From Pyropia haitanensis (Eukaryota > Rhodophyta > Bangiophyceae > Bangiales > Bangiaceae), in the NCBI GenBank assembly GCA_008729055.1, contig SDUX01000005.1, positions 2,600,955 through 2,664,954 of the forward strand: a DNA stretch of 64,000 nt. Direction: 5' to 3'. The notes below the pieces were generated by a model that saw nothing but the letters and a program-made list of their open reading frames with translations, was not told the origin of the DNA and ran no database searches. A program made the translations under genes and the position numbers. Below, in pieces: positions 1 to 9,750 of this stretch; the first letter of the stretch is position 1, and each line of letters begins with the position of its first letter.

Positions 1-2013
1 GAAGGTTTCGCTGGAGCAACCGCAGGACACGGCTTTCAGCTACGAAGCGCAGTGGCGCAACAGGTAAATTGTTGTGCAATGCTACAGCCGGCTGCGCGCT
101 GCGTGGCGCGGTCGTACTCGAGGGATGCCCTCGCGCAAGTGTATCGACGATAACAGAATACGACGCAAGTTAAAGATTTGAGTGACGAGCTGAGAGGAGA
201 CGACGTTCTTTATCACAACCGTTTCAGAATATAAGCTGACCTCTGTGTCCGCGACGTCCATCCAAAATTCAATCACTATATGACGTTTTTTTGGCCCGAG
301 AAAGCAAGCACGTGACATGAACATGAAAAAGCTTTTGCAAGGCTCACAGTCGAGAGGAAAGTAGAGAAATTCAGTTTCAACAGTCAGGCGGGCACAGACC
401 TGCTGCCGTCAGCCATAACCTTCAGGAATATAGCGACGCAAATGCGCGCGTGCACTCCCGCCGGCATCCAAGCCCACTTGCTCACCATCAACGGCGATGG
501 GAACCGCACGCAGACGGGCCCGTGCGTCAGGAAATGGTTCACGTGCTGAAGTGCACCCGACCACATGCTCAACAGTGCGCGTGTAGTTATCGCGCACGCG
601 AAAACCACACCCATCGGTATTACAGGAAATATCGTTTGATTGAGGAACTAACGACACGAGCAAGCGGTCCGAAGAAATGGTGCGCTGTTGGGGGGGTGGC
701 GCGACGGTATCGACGTCGGCAATGTGTGCCTTGGGCGAGCCGAGTGACGCTCTGTGGAGCAGAGCGATCGTCTAAACGATGTAGGCGGGGGGAAGAGTAC
801 GCGGAAGATGAACAAGCGGACGGGTGTGATGCACGGGGCGGGGGTGGGAGAGGCCGAGCTGGTAGGGGATACTGCGTTCGTCTCGGAGACGGCGGGGGGT
901 GGGGTGTGAATTGCGCGGGTGGCACGGGACTGAGGAACTTGCGGGAGTCAAACGGCCAGTGTTGCTGGCAACACGAGCGGCAGTCATCAAGAAAACATGC
1001 ACGATCAGGAGCCAGCCAACTCATGGCCTCAATCCAGGCAATGATTGAAGGAGATTGTTAACACGTAGGTGAACGTCACGGTCGAACCAACAATGGGCCC
1101 AAGGCGGAAAGAACGCTGCGTTGGGTGTTGCATGGAAATCTACGCATCGTGGCAAATCATCTCCCATGACTAGTCAGTGCGCCGGACTTCTGTGAGGCCT
1201 TGGCAGAGATTCCAGCAAAAATTTCAACAAGACCTCCGCCAGAAGGCAGCCAATCTGACGAAAAGTGTGCCTGTATTGTGCCAACGTCGTGCATAGTACG
1301 TGCAGCTTAACAGGTGTTTTGTTCTCTTCCCAAGTGTTTACCGATGTTTCCTCAGAAACAAACCGTCGGCGAGCCTTCCTTTTTTTGTCCAGACATCGAC
1401 GAGATGGTTCCGTTGCGCCTGGGCGAGAGCTGGAACTGGCCGACCACTCACGTCGTGGGCGCGTCACCACTGCATATTTCATGTTGGTCGCAATCAGGCA
1501 AAGTAAGTCTTGTAAGGTCACTGGGGCCAAATTGCCGGGCGCTTGCTGGGCATATACAGTGCGGCCGCACATGAAGTCGGCGATGTATCTGGTGCAGGGT
1601 CGTGGCTAGGAGTCATCAAGTGTACCGTTTTTGGCCATCTGTATCGTATTGGACCTTGCTCACAGAATGGGTATGAGTATTGAGGCGACATCATTTATTA
1701 CGAGTTGAGTTTATGCTTTGCTGCCGGTTCCATGGGTACGGCGCGAAAGTACACCATTAACAAAGCCATGCCCGAAAGTAGGCCACAAATAGGACTGGGA
1801 AGTGCATCAGGACACGGGTATGACCTGGATTGCCTGCGGACGTCGCCTAACTTCAGGCTTTTCTTAAGCACAAGAAGCCGTCGCTGACGCCTCGCCGACG
1901 CCCAATTTTGAAGACCCGTGTGTTGGCACGCGAGGTGGCCGCCGCAAGTCCACGACCTGTCCGCCGCATTGGTGCAAAAAATGGGCTTTCAGTGCCGGGT
2001 GCGTGCGTGCTAG
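1..2013. other. No recognisable gene
   Basis: Open frames here are short and show no family motif. The longest is 450-1061 on the plus strand, and a 132-codon frame lies at 1174-1572 on the minus strand. Base composition is more mixed than in the GC-rich blocks further on. I see no terminal repeats or domain remnants. It may be old, decayed transposon sequence. Confidence 0.5.
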
Positions 2014-2864
2014 TGTATCGATACTCCCCCGAAATCTTCACTTCTGAAGATAAGGTCACGGGACTCTCCTTCCCTGTCTTTCCCAACTATCTTCCCCGAG
2101 ACGCATTATCTCCGCGATAATCGGGGATGCCGGGGTGTGCGCTCAAGATTCTACGGGAAGCCAATGGTCAGCACGGGCGCCTCGAATCGGTCACCCGGGT
2201 TTGCCCTAGCTTGTCTGCGTACGGGTATACATTCCCGCGACTGAACGGACCGACGGACCCAAAGACGAGCCACATTCCGGACCCGTCGACAATCGGAATA
2301 TTCAGCCCACGAGCCCATGGGATTGATGGGACTTGCTACCGAAAGGTAAATATTTGACCCGCTGCCTGGCGTCTCGATTACACGCTTCAGCGGCGGTTCC
2401 AGCCGACCGGCGTCTGCGGCGAGCCGCGCGGCGCCCTGAGCGCCGCACGCCGCCCCCCCCCCATTTGGGGCTGCTTCATGGGGTGCCTTGGGGCGCACAC
2501 GTCCACCGCGACTTCGTCCTGAGAGCGCACGCTTTGTTTTCTGTGGTTTCGTGACGTTCGTCGGCGCGACAGGCAATCGCGTGCTTTGGAGCACCCTAGG
2601 TGCCCTTTCGGGAGTACATCATGCGTGAGCGTGGGCGCCACCGAGGAAAATCTTAGGGAAGAATCACAGACACAGACATCGAAGACCTGCTTTACCCTCG
2701 ACGCCCATGACCCCACCGACGTCAACCTATCTTCTTCCCCACCCCGATCACCGTCACCACCTCCGTCACTTTCCCCCCGCCCCGCAGCCGCATTGTCTTG
2801 CGTGCGCAGCTGACACCGTCACCAGTGCGTTGCGGGCTGCCCAGATTGGGTGGTGCCTACCACA
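2014..2864 (+). repeat. Old solo LTR of the chromovirus family
   Basis: This 851-bp stretch aligns end to end with the reverse complement of the LTRs at 52797-53658 and 59304-60164. It begins TGTATCGATACTCCCC where the young LTR reads TGTAAGGATATGCCCC, and it ends in CCACA. Shared landmarks include the GGGGCGCACAC block, the region around the TATA box and the pyrimidine-rich tail. It carries many substitutions and has no matching 5-bp flanks, so it is an old copy in the opposite orientation with no internal coding region. It is probably the product of LTR-LTR recombination. Confidence 0.75.
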
Positions 2865-2922
2865 GGTGCCCACTGGTCGTTGTTCATCCCCCCAATCGGT
2901 CCCCCGCGGACCCAGACTTCAG

Positions 2923-3810
2923 TCACCGCTTCAGGTTGGACCAGAAGCCCTCAACAGGGGCACAGTCGGGGATGTAAGGCGGCAAGCGCAACACCAGAAT
3001 GCCATATTAGTGCGCAAGGTTGTCGCGCCCGTCAGAGTGGATATCAGCGTCGTGGATGAGCAGGACTGAGCGCGCGTGTGACTCAGTGCACTGGTGCACA
3101 GGAAGGTCTGGATCCCACAAACTCACGAGGGGTACGAAGCGGTGGAGAAATTGCGCACAGTCAAGAGCCGTAAGCGCCAGCGGCTTAGCGCAGGTCAGGG
3201 TCTCAGCTACAGTATCAATTGAGGTGGCCACCATCATCGAGAAGCGAGTGTTCTTGAGAAGCTCCCGAGTCAGCACCTCGTCGAGGACGCCTCGCAGCGC
3301 CCAGCCGTACTTGCGAAAGTCTGTTGACCCGTCCCTGTGCACCTCGTCCGTACTGACGATGCATGCAATGGGGAACCGCCGAGTCACGCGCGCAAACCGT
3401 CGCGGCTGCTGCTCGCATCGCTCGCGGAAGTGGGTGATAATCTTCTTGTGGGTGTAACCGACCGCTCAGAGCATGCGTGACACCGTCGCGGGGCTGAGGG
3501 GTATCCCCTTCCATCCGGACAGCTCCGACAGCTGCCACGGCGTCTCGGAAATCGCGCTAAGGAACGCTTCTGGGGAGCCTGCAATCAGCGACGTCACGGC
3601 GTGCAGGAAGTGTGGGTTGAACAGCGCATTGTCATCGTGGCGCTGCCCCAACGCATCATCCGTCCAAAAGCAGCCCGTCGTTCGGTACACGTCTACCCAC
3701 CGCCAGACGGTCGCGACCCCCGCACCAGATAATCGTCTGGCACCAATTTTTGACAACTGGCACCGGTTTTCGACAACCCTCATGATCTGCGATTCCCACT
3801 GTGTTTCCAT
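2923..3810 (-). pseudogene. Tc1/mariner (IS630-type) transposase, dead
   Basis: One reading frame runs across the whole interval but is cut by TGA at 3466-3468 and TAA at 3007-3009. The N-terminal part has a helix-turn-helix (LSGAGVATVWRWVDVYRTTG). After the first stop the DDE domain follows with VSTDEVHRD (first Asp) and SVLLIHDADIH (second Asp). Beyond the second stop comes LPPYIPDCAPVEGFWSNLK, which carries the catalytic Glu about 33 residues after the second Asp. The product would have been a cut-and-paste DNA transposase acting at TA targets. Two nonsense mutations with an otherwise undisturbed frame indicate moderate age. I found no terminal inverted repeats. It lies about 60 bp beyond the solo LTR. 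Confidence 0.85.
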
Positions 3811-4895
3811 ACGAAATCGACGTTCGGCGCGGTCCGCCAGAAGGCTCCAGCCGTCTGTTGGCTGTCACCAAAACATGAAGGAGGCTGGTAGACAAACGGT
3901 GTGTCACAACGTTGTACGCGCTAACTCAAGGGCTCTTCAACGGTGCCAGGAGTAGAAAAAACGGCGCACTTCTGCTGATGCCGTGGCTAGAGGAACGAGA
4001 AAAAGAGCGGGCTCAGAGCAGGCAACTAAGTTCCAAATACCCCCCTGGAAAGCACGTCAGGCTGATTTTCCCGCCAACCGCCACCAGCATCGCCGACATA
4101 TCCGCCCTCTGCACGCCTCCCCTTCCCCCTTGCCTCCCCCCCGCCCGCCGGTCTCCCATTTTCTTCTCACCACGCGGCCCCGAGCGACCCGCGGCAAGGG
4201 CTAAGCGCGTTAGGTGCCTCTCTAGACGTGCGCGCACGGGCGGTTGTGCCCATGTCGTGGAGAGGTTGCTGGGTGGCCGCCTTCGGCGCCGGGTCTGAGG
4301 CCTTCGTCAGCGCCCGACCGGCAGCTGCCGCTTTTGTCCGTCGGATGTCGTGGGGAAGGGATTCTGATGCGGGGGGGGTCGTCGGGCGGACGGGCAGGCT
4401 AATAAAGCGCAGCGAGCGGTCGGCGGCTGGAAGCGCAGCAGGCAGCCAACGGGTCGTGGGCCGTGCTTGCCGGTCGCGGGACGTCTATAATGGGCCATGT
4501 GGAAAGACTCCTTCACCTGGCGCTCATTGGTCAAGGGATCCCACGCAAGAAATTACTGTGAAGTTTTTCGGGTTTTCTCTTTGAGAGGCTTTCCTGGATG
4601 CCTTGGGCGTAGGAAATGGAGTTGTCAAAACTGGCGCCAGCCCCATATGGAGGATACCTGTTTTCGAAAATAATGAGCCATCGCCTGGGGAAACGGAAGA
4701 AACGGCCGACCTCGTGAGGCGCTACGGAGACGGCCCATATTTGTTTTTTTTTCAATAAAAGCGGACCTGAGATCCTTCTCTCATACCCGACTTGTCAAAA
4801 ACCGGTGTCAGACGGATAAATCGGCGGTCTTCGCCTGAGACACCACAACTCCCAGCACCGACGATAAAACCAGTACCTGACAGTCCTCGAAACAG
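3811..4895. other. No recognisable gene
   Basis: Short overlapping frames without motifs. 4060-4250 is a pyrimidine-rich, Pro/Ala-coding stretch. From about 4540 the sequence becomes AT-richer. Confidence 0.4.
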
Positions 4896-5376
4896 TCATA
4901 ATGACTCTTTACCAGTGATCACACCCGCAAGTTCACCAAGTTTGAACACCGCATTGAGCGACACGCTGTCACCAAGCGCAAACTCAGTGTGACCCCCGAC
5001 GCTCGGGTGCAGTCGAACCACCGCATCCTCACGCGGACGAGCCCAATGGACACCCAGCCACGCGTCCGTGATGCACAGCAAGGTGATGCGCAGGCTGCGC
5101 TTCTCCTGCCCAAATAAAATACTCAAACAGCCACACATCACTCATCAAAGCGGAATCCACGCAAACGGGTGCGCTCTTGCATTTCAAACAGGGACTGCAC
5201 TCAGGACCCAGCGAGCACCTGTCCAAATGGTCTGCGAGAAACTCTTTCTTGCGAAAAGCTCCGATGAAAGTCAGCCATCCCAAAGAAATCAGGCCCTCTC
5301 GGCCCATGAGGCAGTCACGTAAACTCACGTACAGCCGTTCTCCAAAATACTGTGCACTCACCAGAGCCACCAACAA
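4896..5376 (-). pseudogene. Hypothetical Cys-rich protein, frameshifted
   Basis: Two minus-strand frames (5029-5376 and 4896-5141) look like one protein broken by a frameshift near 5110. The first half contains a cysteine cluster, CSLGPECSPCLKCKSAPVC, that could bind metal. The second half continues as an ordinary soluble-protein sequence (WLGVHWARPREDAVVRLHP, then GGHTEFALGDSVSLNAVFKLG shortened by decay). I do not recognise the family. It directly adjoins the repeated segment at 5328-5812, so it may be internal sequence of that mobile element family. Confidence 0.3.
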
Positions 5377-5812
5377 GAGCCAAAGTCTGAACCATCAGGA
5401 TCACGTGGCGCAGACTCGCTCAAAATGACCATGAAAACGTCAGAAAACGGACCATTGGAAAAAAACCGGACAGATCACGCGACGCACAACCAACAGTCAA
5501 TGGTGCATGCTAGTGCGTACAGACGACAAATATCCTCGCGCGAGCTGAACAGACGCCATCGCAGTCCGGCGGCGAGCTGGCACAACCGGTCTCACTCGCA
5601 GCGACAGGAGAATCACCAATCTCATTGACCATCAGCATGCTGAGTCCGCATGACAGTGAAATTTCCTAGTCAAATCGCGCGCTGACCGGCCCTCTGTCGA
5701 ATCCTCCGGGGCGGGCGACGCCCGCGCGACAGAACCGTGGACAAGGCCTGGCTTCGAGCGATGCTTGACGGCAAATATTTTGGACTCGGGCGCCAGTCGA
5801 GGACACGCAGCG
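5328..5812. repeat. Repeat segment, inverted copy at 19.3-19.8 kb
   Basis: About 485 bp recur nearly unchanged as the reverse complement at 19337-19822. The copy ends abruptly on both sides at junctions with other parts of the same element family, so this is a module of a rearranged mobile element. The open frames in it (for example 5632-5895 minus) have no recognisable domain. Confidence 0.8.
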
Positions 5813-6430
5813 CTGACAGCGGGCCGCAGGGCAATCGCGTTGCCAACGGGCCGTGACGAAGCCAGGCGCATGTACCGCCGCAATTTCCGGCACATCTCGG
5901 ATGTCTTCCGGCGCGATCTCGCATTTCTTAGAGGCGTAATCTAGATTGGACCAATTTTACGATCCTATTGCATCGAACGCCGCGATAGGATCCGTTCTCG
6001 TGCCCTCAAACGCGCTGATCGATCGTCTCAGATGCCGACCGTTGCCGCCAAAGCCATTCTCAGCCACACACCGAGTGGCGGTAGGGATCTGCAATGGTCG
6101 GTTGGTACTCAATTGAGCTCTGGCGATCTCATTCCAACTGGCGGTGCAAGCCCCTCGCTGGTCAACTCCGCCCGTCCATTTGATTTTGCGAACTCGCGAT
6201 TTGTGATCACCGTCGTCGCCACCGGTGTCGTCGCTCGATTCACACTTACTATTCAAACTTCGTAAATCTCTCGTGCTGCTGTCGTTAAACAGTGGGGTTG
6301 ATTGGCACTATGGCATCACATTTTCGTGCTCATGACAACACCGAGGGTGGGGCTGCAGAGTTGTAGGGCGCAGCGCACGGACACGCGAGGTGGTGCGTTC
6401 AATTTTGGTCCCTTGCGCCACTTGCTGCGA
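5813..6430 (+). repeat. Left inverted-repeat arm
   Basis: Matches the reverse complement of 7646-8266. The match ends at CCACTTGCTGCG, where the left arm continues into unique sequence (6431-6503). Part of it (from about 6220) also matches the copy at 19840-20080. Confidence 0.8.
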
Positions 6431-6503
6431 AATGTTTCACGCCCCATTGTATGGTGTTGGCAAAGACCGATTTTGGAGCACGACTTATGGCTTGGAGCCC
6501 AAG

Positions 6504-6708
6504 ACGCAATCGGGAAGTTTTTCGGGGCTACTGGTGCGACGGACTTGGTCTCATGTGTGTGTGGAGACGAGGCCCTTGAGCATGTCGCATTTTTTTTTTC
6601 AAAGCTGATCTGCGTTGCTGAACTCAATGCTGGACGAGCGCGCTGACGCTTTAACAGCCCCTCAACGGTCGGAGGTCAGACAAACCTCACGTGTTATCAC
6701 CGTGTCAC
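6504..6708 (+). repeat. Direct repeat flanking the internal ORF, copy 1
   Basis: The segment from ACGCAATCGGG to CACGTGTTATCACCGTGTCA recurs in the same orientation at 7384-7587, with a few substitutions and small indels. It recurs inverted at 20098-20302. Confidence 0.8.
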
Positions 6709-7385
6709 ATACTCACCATAAACATCTCCGCACGCGCTAAGTAAGACGGCCCGGACCCACACGGGCGCAGACAACGCGTCGCACGACACTTGTTCAGGAT
6801 CGTGGCGAACCGGACATCCTGTGCCCTCCGCATATGATGGCACGTCCAGATGGCGGCGTCCTCCACCTCGCTTAGGACGGCGTCCGCGATAGAGTGGTAA
6901 TGGATGCCCCGCGGCGCCGACCAAACAACAACGAGCGAGACGCGAGAGCGGTCCACCGTCCCCATCACCTCTCGAAAGCGCGTACGCCGCGACGAAGCGT
7001 AGTGGGCGCGCTTGGCGCTGAAGCCCGCCATCAGCCCGATGGCGCTCTCGCAGCGACCGACGCCCACGGCCATGCGCGCTCCGGAGTTCCCGTCAGGGTC
7101 GCACCCAACAAGCGCGTACAAGCAACCCGCCCACGTCGAGAGCAGCCGGCGGTCGCCTGCGCGGTTTGGCCCGACCGCCCAGCCCGCCGGCCCCAAGCAC
7201 GGCACGACACGCTGCGCACAAGCGTCCTCTGCGGCCGCCTTCAACAGGTGCATGACGCCGTTCACGTGCGCCTCTTCCGCCGCGTTAACAACAGCGGACT
7301 TGTCGAGGTGCACCCGTCCGTCCTGCAGCGCGGCAACGTAACTTCGGTCGTCTTGAACAGAGGGAGCAGGTTGCGTCGGGACCAC
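6705..7385 (-). CDS. Hypothetical 226-aa protein inside the inverted-repeat element
   Basis: This is the only long frame between the direct repeats, and it ends inside copy 1. The sequence is an ordinary globular type rather than low complexity. It has a His/Cys-containing C-terminal half (AIWTCHHMRRAQDVRFATIL) and a central stretch GCLYALVGCDPDGNSGARMA. I recognise no domain, and no D-D-E triad of a known superfamily can be assigned. Its position argues for an element-encoded protein, or a captured fragment. A chance ORF is possible in GC-rich DNA. Confidence 0.35.
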   Translation of the reverse strand: MVPTQPAPSVQDDRSYVAALQDGRVHLDKSAVVNAAEEAHVNGVMHLLKAAAEDACAQRVVPCLGPAGWAVGPNRAGDRRLLSTWAGCLYALVGCDPDGNSGARMAVGVGRCESAIGLMAGFSAKRAHYASSRRTRFREVMGTVDRSRVSLVVVWSAPRGIHYHSIADAVLSEVEDAAIWTCHHMRRAQDVRFATILNKCRATRCLRPCGSGPSYLARAEMFMVSM

Positions 7386-7587
7386 GCAATCGGGGAGTTT
7401 CCCGGGGCTATTTCTGCGACCGACTTGGTCTCAGGTGTGTGTGGAGACGATGCCCTTGAGCATGTCGCTTGTTTCTTTCAAAGCTGATCTGCGTTGTTGA
7501 ACTCAATGTTGGACGAGCGCGCTGACGCTTTAACAGCCCCTCAACGGTCGGAGGTCAGACAAACATCACGTGTTATCACCGTGTCAC
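7384..7587 (+). repeat. Direct repeat flanking the internal ORF, copy 2
   Basis: Same orientation as 6504-6708. It continues without a break into the right inverted arm. Confidence 0.8.
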
Positions 7588-7645
7588 GGAGAGAACCTCG
7601 CATGCACAACGCCCAAGCCGTTGCAAAATAAATTATGCGACAGTC

Positions 7646-8266
7646 CGCAACAAGTGGCGTAAGGGACATAAATCGAACGCACCACCTCGCGTGTCCGTGC
7701 GCTGCGCCCTACAACTCTGCAGCCCCACCCTCGGTGTTGTCATGAGCACGAAAATGTGATGCCATAGTGCCAATCAACCCCACTGTTTAACGACAGCAGC
7801 ACGAGAGATTTACGAAGTTTGAATAGTAAGTGTGAATCGAGCGACGACACCGGTGGCGACGACGGTGATCACAAATCGCGAGTTCGCAAAATCAAATGGA
7901 CGGGCGGAGTTGACCAGCGAGGGGCTTGCACCGCCAGTTGGAATGAGATCGCCAGAGCTCAATTGAGTACCAACCGACCATTGCAGATCCCTACCGTCAC
8001 TCGGTGTGTGGCTGAGAATGGCTCTGGCGGCAACGGTCGGCATCTGAGACGATCGCTCAGCGCGTTTGAGGGCACGAGAACGGATCCTATCGCGGCGTTC
8101 GATGCAATAGGATCGTAAAATTGGTCCAATCTAGATTACGCCTCTAAGAAATGCGAGATCGCGCCGGAAGACATCCGAGATGTGCCGGAAATTGCGGCGG
8201 TACATGCGCCTGGCTTCGTCACGGCCCGTTGGCAACGCGATTGCCCTGCGGCCCGCTGTCAGGGTG
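7646..8266 (-). repeat. Right inverted-repeat arm
   Basis: Inverted copy of 5813-6430. Just outside it, 8267-8300 (starting GTGTTTCCACCG) is shared with the reverse complement of 19299-19332. That marks a common outer boundary of the family. Confidence 0.8.
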
Positions 8267-8300
8267 TTTCCACCGATGGCGTACCAACTCGCGACCAACT

Positions 8301-9035
8301 CGCATATATATTTTCGAAAGTTTTAGTTTCAGACGCCACGGGCCTCTCCAAACCTTGTCGGCCAATGAGAGCGCAGGACGGGCTCGTGGGTCTCCGGTAA
8401 AGGCCCGATTTGGGCCGTCGGTTCGGATTCAGACGGAAATGGAGTTGATGTAGTTGATTTACTTCTCGAGTGCCACATACACAACAGAGATGGGGGCGAC
8501 TTGGTCTATACCATGTCGGAAACGATCTTCCCCTCCTACTTCGTTCTCGAGATGGTCCAGACCATCTCCTTTCGGCTTGTGGGACGCCATATTGGGCTAG
8601 AACTGGCACGCTTTAAATGTTTCGCGGCACGTTTGAAAGCTTTGAAACATGATTCGACGGTTTTATCTACGTTTTGGAGCGCACTGCAGCGGGGGCGTAT
8701 GTTGGTGCTGTGCCGGCCCGATCGGCACAGTGGCTGGCGCCCTCTCGCGTGGATCCTTCTGGCTGGGGACTGTCACTCGTCTGGCAGCCTGGTGTCGACG
8801 ACCGCCAACACGTACCGTGCGCAGCTGTGCTCATGTCGTCCAGGGGGAGTGGGCGAGGTTGTGGGGCGGCCGGGCGTGGCCAATCAGCCGCTCGATTGGG
8901 CGACGGGGGCGCAAACAGCAGCCTCGGGGCGGTCTCTTCGCGTCGGCCCGACGGCTGGTCTTCCAGGGGGTATGGGGGGGCGGCGGCGGCCCTGCGCGGC
9001 GGCCGTGGAACGTGATTTTGGGGGGGGGGGGGCGC
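8301..9035. other. No recognisable gene
   Basis: 8301-8680 is mixed-composition sequence with a TATATATA stretch near 8306. From about 8830 it grades into G-rich sequence upstream of the tandem repeat. No coding motif seen. Confidence 0.4.
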
Positions 9036-9365
9036 TGATGGCCCCGGGATGGCCGATCCGCACCAGCCATCATTGCCGCAGGCCCGGATTCTTGCGGGGG
9101 GGGCCGCTTGCGGTGTGCTGTTTGAGTGGGGGGGGGCACCAACGACGCTGGGATGGCCGATCCGCACCAGCCCTCCCAGCCGCTGGCCCGGATTCTTGCG
9201 GGGGGGGCCACTTCTGGTGTGCTGTTTGAGAGGGGGGGGGGCGCCAGCGGCCTGGAACCGGCTGATTCGACGCGACGGTCGGTGCCGCGTGGGGTGCTCC
9301 TCTGGGGGGGGGGTGAGTGGCGCGGTGTTTGAGGGGGGGGGGGCCGCCGGCGGCCCCGACATGAC
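9036..9365 (+). repeat. Degenerate ~100-bp tandem repeat
   Basis: Units begin at about 9047, 9150, 9252 and 9356. Each has GATGGCCGATCCGCACCAGCC or a derivative, then CCGGATTCTTGCGGGGGGGG and TGTGCTGTTTGAG followed by a run of G. The last units are diverged. It lies upstream of the transposase gene and may be subterminal sequence of that PIF element. Confidence 0.65.
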
Positions 9366-9750
9366 TGATCCGACCCAGTGCTCGGTGCTGTGCTGCGCTC
9401 CGCATTCCGCATCGGCGTCGTCACGACCACCCTCGGCGCACGCTGTCGGCCGCCGCCATCTCCGCGACGGTCACCGCCATTCGCCCACCGTAGGCGCCGC
9501 CACCGTCGCGGCGACCATCGGGGCGGCCGCGTCTGCGACGGCCAACTCGCCACCATTGCGGCCGCCACCGCCGCAGCCACCACAATTGCGGCGGCCACCG
9601 CGGCGGCCGTGACTGCTGCCGTGAGTACGGTCCCACCACGATCGCGGCCGTCACCTTCACCCCCGGCAGCGACCGTCGCGGCCGCCACCATCACTACCGG
9701 CAACGACCACCGCGGCGGCCGCCACCTCGCTCCTTGCAGGGGGCCTCGTT
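9366..9750. repeat. GCC/GCG-rich simple sequence
   Basis: Imperfect trinucleotide repeats (GCCGCCACC, GCGGCCGCC) run up to the transposase start codon and give Ala/Pro/Arg-rich frames in several registers. No separate gene is supported. Confidence 0.5.

Larger units (their letters stand above)
5813..8266. mobile_element. Long-inverted-repeat element (foldback/MULE-like)
   Basis: Two arms of about 0.62 kb, 5813-6430 and 7646-8266, are inverted copies of each other with only scattered differences. They enclose 1.2 kb. Inside the arms a 205-bp direct repeat (6504-6708 and 7384-7587) flanks a 226-codon ORF on the minus strand. Long inverted arms are typical of Mutator-like or foldback DNA transposons, but no Mutator transposase domain is visible. 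A rearranged third copy lies at 19299-20302. Class is an inference. Confidence 0.6.

Noticed and set aside
450..1061. 203-aa plus-strand frame
   Set aside because: Arg/Gly-rich, overlapped by equally long frames on the other strand, with no motif.
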